Positions 37,708-44,768 of a stretch of DNA of 64,000 nt are shown one piece after another. Source of the stretch: a bacterium (lineage in GTDB: Bacteria > UBP6 > UBA1177); NCBI GenBank assembly GCA_022703485.1, contig JAKLDO010000003.1, forward strand, positions 1 to 64,000, in the 5' to 3' direction. The translations under genes and the position numbers were made by a program. The notes beneath the pieces are model-generated. The model had not been told where the DNA came from. It searched no databases and saw nothing but the letters and a program-made list of their open reading frames with translations. Position 1 is the first letter of the stretch; each line of letters starts with the position of its first letter.

Positions 37708-38402
37708 CAGGCTGTCTCCTTGTCTGTTTTATCATTCATCAATATTTTTAGAAGTCTGTTCCAGCTGACAATATTTCCGCCAGCCGATCTTTTTCTGATA
37801 ATGTAGTAATTCATTCCTGCATTTGCCGCGGCGATGCCGTCTGTATCGGCACGGTCTCCGATGACAAGCATTCTTTCGGGTTCGATACCGAAATGCTTAG
37901 CGATCTTGAGCAGAGGTCTTGAACTTGGTTTAAGAACACCTTCCGTCTCTCCTGAAACAAGGAGATCGAAACAGTCAAGCTCTATTTCAAGAGCTTCCAG
38001 TCTGCTTCCGATAAAGCCGTAATCTGAAAATATGGCTGTCCTGATCTGATTCTTTTTTAAATAAATGCACAGGTCATTGAAATTTTTTCTCGGCCGGCAG
38101 TATTTTTTCAGGATAACACAGAATGTTCTTTTGAATATTTTGTAATACCAGTTCTGTATCGATTCAAGGCTTTTTCCGGTTTTTGCAGCCATTTCCCCGA
38201 AAACCCGTCTGCTATAGTTCTCAGGGGTTCCGAAATCGTTGCCTCTGAGATCGTTTATGATCTTTCTGTGTGAAAAGAATATTTTGAAATGGAGTATGTT
38301 GTAGACAAGAAAGATGAACTTGAAGAAAAAACCGTTCTCGTAAAGTGTTCCGTCGAAATCAAACACAACGGCCTCTATTTTTTTTCCTGCAACTTCGATC
38401 AT
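37707..38402 (-). CDS. HAD-superfamily hydrolase
   Basis: 231 residues. Phosphatase-type HAD: motif I DFDGTLY (about 15-21) with both Asp, motif II Ser in IFSDYGF, motif III Lys in GVLKPSSRP, motif IV GDRADTD. A helical cap of about 70 residues lies between motifs I and II (subfamily IA). It overlaps the acyltransferase gene upstream by 4 nt (ATGA) and the synthase gene downstream by 1 nt, so it belongs to the lipid operon. A phosphatidate- or phosphopolyketide-type phosphatase role is possible, but the sequence does not show the substrate. Confidence 0.85.
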   Translation of the reverse strand: MIEVAGKKIEAVVFDFDGTLYENGFFFKFIFLVYNILHFKIFFSHRKIINDLRGNDFGTPENYSRRVFGEMAAKTGKSLESIQNWYYKIFKRTFCVILKKYCRPRKNFNDLCIYLKKNQIRTAIFSDYGFIGSRLEALEIELDCFDLLVSGETEGVLKPSSRPLLKIAKHFGIEPERMLVIGDRADTDGIAAANAGMNYYIIRKRSAGGNIVSWNRLLKILMNDKTDKETA

Positions 38403-39148
38403 TTCTTCTCTGAATCGTATTCAATAAGTCTGTTTTCAATTCTATCGTGCCATATTACGGCGTATTCTTTGGGATCGACAGTAACTTTTTCAGCCGGGAA
38501 GAACTCAACGCTTACATCGATACTTTTCTTTCCCAGAAGTTCTATCAGCTGAGGGATCGCTTTTTTCTTCACATCCCATTTATGCAAAGACCTCTGTGGA
38601 AGATAGTCAATGACACATGCCTGAACTGTCTTATCAAGTTTTTTTGCCATTGCGAACGCACCCACTTTGAAAGGCAGCCTTTGAGCGTCAGGAGATGCCT
38701 TGCCTTCAGGAAATATTATTATCCTGCAGAAATCATTCGAGAATTTCAGGAGGTTTGCAGCGGCTTTTCTTAAAGATGTCTTATCTTCCCTGTCAACGAA
38801 GAAGTGACCTTCCCTGCCGAGCGCCGGACCGAAATAGAACGGCTTTTTTGCTTCAGCCTTTATCATGTAGACTGCAGGAAATATGCTTGACATTATGGGA
38901 ACATCCATGAACCCCATGTGGTTGGATATTATCACTTCCCCCATCGGTAGCGGAAGTTCGTTTTTACGGTGTATTTTTATTCCCATAAGCCATGCAAGAC
39001 CTTTTCCCCAGACATGAATTACATTAGGAAATCTTCTCTTTTTTGTGAAAAGTCTTGGAATGTCTATGAAAACATTCTGCAGAAAAAGAGTCCACAACAG
39101 TATGGCAGTCGCTCTGATGAGTATTCTGAAAATCTTTATTATATTCAT
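38399..39148 (-). CDS. 1-acylglycerol-3-phosphate acyltransferase-like protein
   Basis: 249 residues. NHMGFMD (HxxxxD) at about 78-84 and FPEGKASPD near 148 mark the PlsC superfamily; motif II region is EGHFFVDREDK. An N-terminal hydrophobic helix (about 5-25) anchors it to the membrane. An upstream GTG at 39181 would add 11 residues; I prefer ATG 39148, which has AAGGG just before it. First gene of the five-gene lipid operon. It probably places an acyl chain, maybe the synthase product, on a glycerol phosphate acceptor, followed by the HAD phosphatase. Confidence 0.85.
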   Translation of the reverse strand: MNIIKIFRILIRATAILLWTLFLQNVFIDIPRLFTKKRRFPNVIHVWGKGLAWLMGIKIHRKNELPLPMGEVIISNHMGFMDVPIMSSIFPAVYMIKAEAKKPFYFGPALGREGHFFVDREDKTSLRKAAANLLKFSNDFCRIIIFPEGKASPDAQRLPFKVGAFAMAKKLDKTVQACVIDYLPQRSLHKWDVKKKAIPQLIELLGKKSIDVSVEFFPAEKVTVDPKEYAVIWHDRIENRLIEYDSEKK

Positions 39149-39221
39149 TTTCCCTTTAACCAGCTTGTCACAAAACGCCACGAACTACTGTTCAGCTGGA
39201 TTTATGACAGAAGAATCTATC

Positions 39222-39238
39222 TTTTAGTTACACTAAAA
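39222..39238. promoter_or_regulatory. Inverted repeat in the divergent lipid operon/mnmA region
   Basis: TTTTAGTTACACTAAAA: 7-bp perfect arms with a 3-nt centre. It lies 74 nt upstream of the first lipid operon gene and 97 nt upstream of mnmA, a good place for an operator. No regulator gene sits next to it. It is too AT-rich and has no T-run to be a convincing terminator. Confidence 0.5.
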
Positions 39239-39334
39239 TCAAATATTTAATGTATATTAGTGAAGAGACTTGATTTTAATGTACCTGGAAGTATCCTCAA
39301 AAAGTGGTTTTTTCATGTTTTTTCAGGGTTTAAA

Positions 39335-40426
39335 ATGACACAGATCAGAAAAAAAGCCGCTGTCGGTCTGAGCGGCGGAGTGGATTCGGCTGTTGCGGCG
39401 GCTATCCTTGTCAGGCAGGGATATGATGTTACAGGCATCACCATGTCGATATGGGACGGTTCGATGAAACTTGAGGAGGGGCCTAAACACGCATGTTACG
39501 GCCCTGGTGAGGACGAAGAGATAGAGACTGCGGCCAAGATATCTGAAAAACTGGGAGTTCCATACAGGGTTTTTGACCTGAAAAAGGAGTATCAGGAAGA
39601 GGTCATTCAGTATTTCAGGCGGGAATATCTTGCCGGACGCACTCCGAACCCGTGTGTGATGTGCAATTACCGCATGAAATTCGGATTTCTTCTCGAAAAA
39701 GCGAGACTTTCCGGACTTGAATTTGATTATTTTGCCACAGGTCATTATGCAAGGATCGTCGAAGAAGACGGTAATTTTTTTATAAAAAAGGCGCTTGACG
39801 GCTCTAAAGACCAGACATACTTTCTTCAGGGGCTCAGAAGGGAACTTCTTGGAAAAATAATCTTTCCTCTTGGCGAAATGACAAAACCGATGGTGCGGGA
39901 AGAGGCAAGGCGCATAGGACTTGAGGTTGCCGAAAGACCTGAAAGCCAGGATTTCATAGCCGGAGGCGATTATTCACAGCTTTTTGCAAATGATAACTTG
40001 AAAGAAGGTGATATTGTTGATGAATCCGGCAGAGTGCTGGGCCGTCACAAAGGCATAGTCCATTATACTGTCGGGCAGAGAAAAGGGCTCGGCATCAGCA
40101 ATGAAACTCCTCTTTATGTACTAATGGTGGACCCGAAAAAGAACAGAGTGGTGGTCACCGATAAAGAGCATCTTTTCTCAAAGGGACTGACCGCATCGTC
40201 TTTTAACCTTCTGATACCTCAAAAACCGGATAATGAGTTCAGAGCTTTCGCAAGGATCAGACAGAAACACAAGGAAGCTCCGGCTACTGTGACGATGGTC
40301 GATGAAAATAATATAAAAATAATCTTTGACGAACCTCAGCTGTCTATAACACCTGGGCAGGCGGTTGCTCTTTATGATGGTGATATCCTGATAGGCGGCG
40401 GTATTATCGAAGAAAAGATCAAGTAG
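39335..40426 (+). CDS. mnmA: tRNA-specific 2-thiouridylase MnmA
   Basis: 364 residues. Thiolates U34 of tRNA Lys, Glu and Gln. PP-loop SGGVDSAVAA (about 12-21), a Cys motif NPCVMCNYRMKFG, TGHYAR, DQTYFL and the C-terminal GQAVALYDGDILIGGG are present. In E. coli the second catalytic Cys lies in SQDICF; here the text is SQDFIAG, so that Cys is missing, while HACYGPG and CxxC supply other Cys. This hints at an iron-sulfur type variant. I start at ATG 39335; an upstream in-frame ATG at 39260 would add 25 residues foreign to the family. Confidence 0.93.
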   Translation: MTQIRKKAAVGLSGGVDSAVAAAILVRQGYDVTGITMSIWDGSMKLEEGPKHACYGPGEDEEIETAAKISEKLGVPYRVFDLKKEYQEEVIQYFRREYLAGRTPNPCVMCNYRMKFGFLLEKARLSGLEFDYFATGHYARIVEEDGNFFIKKALDGSKDQTYFLQGLRRELLGKIIFPLGEMTKPMVREEARRIGLEVAERPESQDFIAGGDYSQLFANDNLKEGDIVDESGRVLGRHKGIVHYTVGQRKGLGISNETPLYVLMVDPKKNRVVVTDKEHLFSKGLTASSFNLLIPQKPDNEFRAFARIRQKHKEAPATVTMVDENNIKIIFDEPQLSITPGQAVALYDGDILIGGGIIEEKIK

Positions 40427-40432
40427 CCGTGA

Positions 40433-41902
40433 TCATTCAATAAATTCAGGGTCGACAGGTGTCGCTCCGGGCAGGTCGAGAAGTTCTCCGAGCGAAAAAC
40501 CTGTAAATGTCTGTTCAGGAACAGGTATTTCTCCGGACGCGACCCAGAAATGAAGGCTGCCGGGATCGAAAACTATTGCGTATATTGCGCCGTTGGTCGC
40601 CAGTGAACTGTCATCATCAAGAGTTCCGAGAGGGCTTTCGATCATTGTGTCAGGGTCAATGCGGTCTCTTAATATTTTTACTATTTCCTGAGGGTTGAGC
40701 GTTCCGTGGACTGAATATCCGCTTTCGGGGGTCAGAAGCTGTTCAAGCCGTTTGAACCTTTTAAGTGATGAACTTCCTGCCGGATCTGCATCAAGGTCCG
40801 CTGTTGAAGGATCGACAAAATGGTTGGTGAGCCACACCGCGCCTCTATTCATGCCTCTTCTGGCAACAGCTGATGCTGTCATTTCAAAGTTTGCACCCAT
40901 TCCGGCCTTTGCATCGGATATCCCGAACTGCTCCACGCTCATATGTTTCTGGTCACGGATGAACTGATCGGCTTCGGTAAGCGATGATACTTTTTTCAAC
41001 AGTTGCCCTAGCATCTGGACATGACTTCTGCCGGTAAGGCTCTGCTGATCTGTGTTGAACGGGTCTGATTCGTTGGAAGCCCCTGATATTCCTGCAATAT
41101 TCATTCCTGAATAGGGGCTGAGATTCCCCGGAAAACCGATATAGACATGCGGAATTCCGTCTATGGGCTGTCTTACAAATATTACAGGGTACCACAAAAG
41201 AAAATCAACTTCATCCCAGTCAAGCAGCCTTCCGTGATAGGTTCTGCCGTCAACAGTCGCATCTCCGCTCACGATCAGCTGAGAGCATCCCGGTCTTTTA
41301 ACCGATTTGTAGGCCGGAACAACTGTGTCGAGCCATTCAACCATTACATCCCCGAAATTAGCGACAAGGCATATCTCCATGGTCCATCCGACATCACCGG
41401 CGGCGGCAACCATGCCTTCACATTCCTGAACAATGTCAGCGTAACTGTTATTCTTGGCAATGTCATCAAGTTTTGCATACGATGCAAGAGATATCTGCCA
41501 CTTAAGATCTTTAATATATTCAGAATTCTGTAATCCGTTCTGAAGTTCGCTCTTCAAAAGCATTCCGTGCTGATAGCCCATTTCGTAGGGAGTGCCTGTA
41601 AGCCAGACGATGATATATTTTCCTTTTTCCTCACGGTGGGATGAGACAGGGACCCATCCGGACTGGTCAGCATCAGCATCTTCATCATTAATTCCGGCAT
41701 CTTCATCAAAAAGTCCATCCGGCATTTCATCAGGACCTTCATCGGTAAGTTCATCATCATCAGTTTCAATGACGGCGTCTTCATCTGTCACTGCGGCTGT
41801 GTCATCGTCAGCCGGGTTGCTGCTGTCATTGACAGGACGGTTCTTTTCTTCAGAGCATGAGGTGATAAAAAACAGCGTCAGTACGGCCAGAATGATTTTC
41901 AT
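40433..41902 (-). CDS. Lipoprotein with C45-type (Ntn) hydrolase domain
   Basis: 489 residues. Lipobox ITSC (Cys about 16), an Asp/Glu-rich stalk to about 85, then a domain like acyl-CoA:6-aminopenicillanate acyltransferase and related C45 enzymes: GYQHGMLL, then GCSQLIVSGDATVDGRTYHGRLLDWD, where the Cys would become the N-terminal nucleophile after self-cleavage at Gly-Cys, and NLSPYSGMNIAGISGASNES. If it self-cleaves, the lipid-anchored part and the catalytic part would be two chains. Amide-bond hydrolase or acyltransferase on the cell surface; substrate unknown. It converges with mnmA with a 6-nt gap. Confidence 0.82.
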   Translation of the reverse strand: MKIILAVLTLFFITSCSEEKNRPVNDSSNPADDDTAAVTDEDAVIETDDDELTDEGPDEMPDGLFDEDAGINDEDADADQSGWVPVSSHREEKGKYIIVWLTGTPYEMGYQHGMLLKSELQNGLQNSEYIKDLKWQISLASYAKLDDIAKNNSYADIVQECEGMVAAAGDVGWTMEICLVANFGDVMVEWLDTVVPAYKSVKRPGCSQLIVSGDATVDGRTYHGRLLDWDEVDFLLWYPVIFVRQPIDGIPHVYIGFPGNLSPYSGMNIAGISGASNESDPFNTDQQSLTGRSHVQMLGQLLKKVSSLTEADQFIRDQKHMSVEQFGISDAKAGMGANFEMTASAVARRGMNRGAVWLTNHFVDPSTADLDADPAGSSSLKRFKRLEQLLTPESGYSVHGTLNPQEIVKILRDRIDPDTMIESPLGTLDDDSSLATNGAIYAIVFDPGSLHFWVASGEIPVPEQTFTGFSLGELLDLPGATPVDPEFIE

Positions 41903-41933
41903 GGTTTAAAAAAAACAAGTGAATAACAGAAAG

Positions 41934-41961
41934 ATTTTACTGTAAAGAGATTAAAAGACAA
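41934..41961 (-). promoter_or_regulatory. Promoter of the C45 lipoprotein gene
   Basis: On the minus strand TTGTCT (41961-41956), 16 nt spacer, TAAAAT (41939-41934), 32 nt before the start at 41902. Consensus-based prediction. Confidence 0.45.
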
Positions 41962-41972
41962 CTAGTTTTGAA

Positions 41973-42377
41973 CTAATGGATCGAGCCTGCCTCTACAAGA
42001 TAGTGAATGACATCGTAACGCCTTGTTTTCTGTGCGTAATCCATTGCAGTCCACCCTTTTTTGTCCTTGAAATTGACATCCACGAGCCCTTTTTTCACAA
42101 GGAATTTCACGATGTCGGTCTTTCCCTTGGCCGCAGCATCAAAGAAAAGGGTATAGGGTTTATTTTTGTCATGCGGTCCCAGATCGAAAGAGAACTCGTT
42201 CCTTGCCAGAGCATCAAAAATGTAAGTGATCTCGGCATCGATCGATCCGTCCTCTATCGCTTTTTTGAGTTCATTTTTCCAGTTCTTTTCAACCATGAAC
42301 CTTGCCCTCCCTTGCGGAAAATTAAATCTAAGGAACTTTGTTTCAACAGTGTCCGCCGGTACATAATTTACTGACAT
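41973..42377 (-). CDS. Ankyrin-repeat protein
   Basis: 134 residues, no signal peptide. The C-terminal two thirds hold two or three ankyrin repeats (TLFFDAAAKGKTDIVKFLVKKGLVDVNFKDKKGWTAMDYAQ). The N-terminal 40 residues are unrelated. Ribosome site GGGAGGG lies right before ATG 42377. Intracellular protein-binding adaptor; partner unknown. It sits downstream of a TetR gene and of a palindrome that matches the TetR operator-like site, so TetR control is plausible. Confidence 0.82.
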   Translation of the reverse strand: MSVNYVPADTVETKFLRFNFPQGRARFMVEKNWKNELKKAIEDGSIDAEITYIFDALARNEFSFDLGPHDKNKPYTLFFDAAAKGKTDIVKFLVKKGLVDVNFKDKKGWTAMDYAQKTRRYDVIHYLVEAGSIH

Positions 42378-42410
42378 TTATCCCTCCCACAAGATAAATT
42401 TGCATTTCAA

Positions 42411-42437
42411 GTTAGCATAGAAAAAACGGATTGTCAA
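42411..42437 (-). promoter_or_regulatory. Promoter of the ankyrin gene
   Basis: On the minus strand TTGACA (42437-42432), 17 nt spacer and TAACTT near 42414-42409, about 31 nt before ATG 42377. The palindrome 42447-42460 lies 10 nt upstream of the -35 box. Confidence 0.5.
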
Positions 42438-42446
42438 AAAAAATAG

Positions 42447-42460
42447 ACTGACATGTCAGT
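42447..42460. promoter_or_regulatory. Perfect palindrome, operator or terminator
   Basis: ACTGACATGTCAGT is a perfect 14-bp palindrome between the tetR stop and the ankyrin promoter. Its pattern ACYGA-N4-TCRGT matches the palindrome on the other side of tetR. On the minus strand it is followed by CTA and a run of eight T, so it could also act as a weak terminator for tetR. Confidence 0.6.
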
Positions 42461-42468
42461 TTAGGGAA

Positions 42469-43080
42469 TTACCTTAACTTTTCAAGCATTATGTCAACAA
42501 GCGTGTTCCATGATTCAAGCACTTTATCTTTCATGAAGCTGTCGTTGAGGTAAACTATGTAACCCTCTCTTGCGATGTCAAGGCAGAAAAGGACTTTTTC
42601 GGTTTCAGGATCGTTTTCGTCAAGATTCATGATCTTGCAGAGTTTACTTTTGACCATTCCTTTGTTGTTCTGAACGGTTGTATCAATAAGTCTCATGAAC
42701 TCTTCATTTGATCTGGCTTCGTTGTCGCATATTATGTGGTAACCCTTGACTATGTCAGAATTGGTTTCGAGAAATACCGAGATCCCCTGCATGAGCTCTA
42801 TTAAATATGTGCGCGGGTCGTCATATTCCTTTTCCTCAATGGCTTTGGGTCTGATTATTTTCAGGAAATAAAGGCAGGCTTCAACTCTTATCTCGGACAT
42901 ATTCCTGAAATGGTGGAACAGGTTTGCTTTTGAGATGCCGATCTTTCCGGACAGCGTGCTCGCAGTCAGAGCGGAAAACCCTTTCTTTCCGGCGATCTCA
43001 AGGACGCAGTGAAGTATCTTTTCACGCATTTCCCGTCCTTTGCTGAGCCTTCCGTCCTTTTCTGAGATCCTGCGAATCAT
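42469..43080 (-). CDS. TetR-family transcriptional regulator
   Basis: 203 residues. N-terminal HTH (about 15-60: EKILHCVLEIAGKKGFSALTASTLSGKIGISKANLFHHF) of TetR type and an all-helical ligand/dimer domain. Start ATG 43080 behind AAGGATG; upstream in-frame codons are foreign. It is divergent from the lipoprotein/C25 operon, with a palindromic site in between and a related one past its own stop. I infer repression of both neighbours; the ligand is unknown. Confidence 0.88.
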   Translation of the reverse strand: MIRRISEKDGRLSKGREMREKILHCVLEIAGKKGFSALTASTLSGKIGISKANLFHHFRNMSEIRVEACLYFLKIIRPKAIEEKEYDDPRTYLIELMQGISVFLETNSDIVKGYHIICDNEARSNEEFMRLIDTTVQNNKGMVKSKLCKIMNLDENDPETEKVLFCLDIAREGYIVYLNDSFMKDKVLESWNTLVDIMLEKLR

Positions 43081-43199
43081 ATTGCATCCTTTTTTAGCCC
43101 GGTTAAAGTATGCTCGAAAACTTCCGAAAGTAAAGATAGCGGCATAAGGGCTTGAAACTATTAATGAATAAAACTCAGGCACATTCTTTGCTAAAACTG

Positions 43200-43213
43200 A
43201 CCGAGCGTTCGGT
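43200..43213. promoter_or_regulatory. TetR-type operator, lipoprotein-C25 operon
   Basis: ACCGAGCGTTCGGT (arms ACCGA/TCGGT, 4-nt centre) lies 27-40 nt before the lipoprotein ATG 43240 and 120 nt before tetR. Arms of this sort are common for TetR-family operators. The match in form with 42447-42460 strengthens the call. Confidence 0.65.
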
Positions 43214-43239
43214 TAGTTATTGATTTAAAGGAGGGTGTC

Positions 43240-44757
43240 ATGAAAAAGTTAAATTTGATGATGATTGTTCTTCTGGTCGTTTTTTTTATGTCAGGCTGCG
43301 GCGGAGATGATCCGCAGAAAAATGACAGTGAATCTCAAAGCGATGAGGATGCTGCAGAAACAGAGGATGAACCGGATGAAGATGTCAGCGATGCCGATGA
43401 ACCTGTTCCGAATAAGCCGGGGGATGATTTTTTCAGTGATCCGCTGAATGTCCAGTATACCTTCAAAGGGTATATAAATGATTATGAGGTTATAAATACC
43501 GAAGATGAACAGAAAGGTTCAATGGAACTGACTTTGAAAATGGGGGATCTCGATCTTACATTGAACGATATCCCGACATCTTATACCTATACATATCCTG
43601 AAACCGCACCGGAAAACCAGAGAGGAAAGACTGTTGTTGCGGTTATTTCTGCAGGCGGCGTTGCTCAGGAGAACGGATTGCAGACATATTATGTTTTTAT
43701 TAATGCATTCAATGTCGACAAGTTGAAGGAATTGAAGAAAAACAACATAAGAGAGTTCAGTTCCTCGGATGCGGAAGCAGGAGTTAACATAAACAAATAC
43801 TATTTAAAGGCAAGGGCTGACGGCTCAAGAGTATACAGAAGATGTCTTAAAGGGATGTCTCCTGTGGAAAACAGATCAAAATACTTCATCAACAGCAGTT
43901 CCAACACTGATTTCAAAGCGGGCGAAGCGATGCTTGCATGGGGAAATGTGGAAGTTACGACAGAGCTCAGTTCTGAAGTGACAAAAAATCTCACTGAATA
44001 TGACGGTGAATTCTGCTCGTTCTCTATTGACGGAGAGACTTTAACTAAAGATGAGTATGAAGCGGAAATGGTAAAGGATGTAACACAGTTCGACTGCGAA
44101 ATGCCGGAAGGTTTCATGACACCTGTTTCGGAAAAATACGGAATAATGAAAGTTAAGGGTAAAATAAATCCTGCGCAGGGTGACACATCCACGATCGGTC
44201 AGTCAGAATTGAAACTGGGAGAGAGCTCAGTGTCTCTGGACAGCCTTTTCCAGATCCAGAAAGCCAACGACTCTGTAAAAGATGTGATAACCATAGATTC
44301 TGCAGGAGATATTCAGTTAATTACCGGGCAGACACATTACAAGTATAAATATTTTCAGGCGATAGTACCTGAATCGCTTCTGAAAGATGCCTTGGCGGAT
44401 GGGCAGGAAAGCCTTTACATTGAAGATGTTCTCGGTCATGAGAGTGCCGCAACGGTTGTCTATAGTGTTGAAGAAAAGCAGATAACGGGAAAAACCCTTC
44501 AGAAAGTCTGCATCATTGCCGCTCCTGCCAAGACGCCGGCTTCAAAGATGTTCCTGTGTTTCAAAAACAATGTCGAATTTGCACAAGGCGAAATATTTCA
44601 GGGAGCTGTAAATGCGGCTCTTGACGACGATGAAAGCTATCTTCTTGAGTCCAATGGAGTTGAAGATGCATCGGAACTGTGCTACTGCGCAAGCTATACA
44701 TCATCAGATTATACTCCTGCCGCTGACTGCGAAGAGTTCGATAACACAGAGATGTAA
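43240..44757 (+). CDS. Lipoprotein with acidic stalk, unknown function
   Basis: 505 residues. Lipobox MSGC (Cys about 20), acidic stalk to about 65, then a globular part that seems to contain two related halves (about 75-300 and 310-500): each has a strand-rich segment such as GSMELTLKMGDLDLTLNDIP and GQSELKLGESSVSLDSLF, plus a QTYYVF or TYYKYKYFQAIVP element and a Cys pair. No family recognised. Ribosome site AAAGGAGGG before ATG 43240. It precedes the C25 gene by 11 nt, so they form one operon, probably under TetR control. Confidence 0.82.
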   Translation: MKKLNLMMIVLLVVFFMSGCGGDDPQKNDSESQSDEDAAETEDEPDEDVSDADEPVPNKPGDDFFSDPLNVQYTFKGYINDYEVINTEDEQKGSMELTLKMGDLDLTLNDIPTSYTYTYPETAPENQRGKTVVAVISAGGVAQENGLQTYYVFINAFNVDKLKELKKNNIREFSSSDAEAGVNINKYYLKARADGSRVYRRCLKGMSPVENRSKYFINSSSNTDFKAGEAMLAWGNVEVTTELSSEVTKNLTEYDGEFCSFSIDGETLTKDEYEAEMVKDVTQFDCEMPEGFMTPVSEKYGIMKVKGKINPAQGDTSTIGQSELKLGESSVSLDSLFQIQKANDSVKDVITIDSAGDIQLITGQTHYKYKYFQAIVPESLLKDALADGQESLYIEDVLGHESAATVVYSVEEKQITGKTLQKVCIIAAPAKTPASKMFLCFKNNVEFAQGEIFQGAVNAALDDDESYLLESNGVEDASELCYCASYTSSDYTPAADCEEFDNTEM

Positions 44758-44768
44758 AGGAGGTCCCT

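Noticed and set aside
39149-39181. Longer GTG start of the lipid operon acyltransferase
   Set aside because: Adds 11 residues without family similarity; ATG 39148 has an AAGGG nearby.
43081-43182. N-terminal extension of the TetR protein
   Set aside because: The text does not look like a TetR N terminus, and AAGGATG marks ATG 43080.
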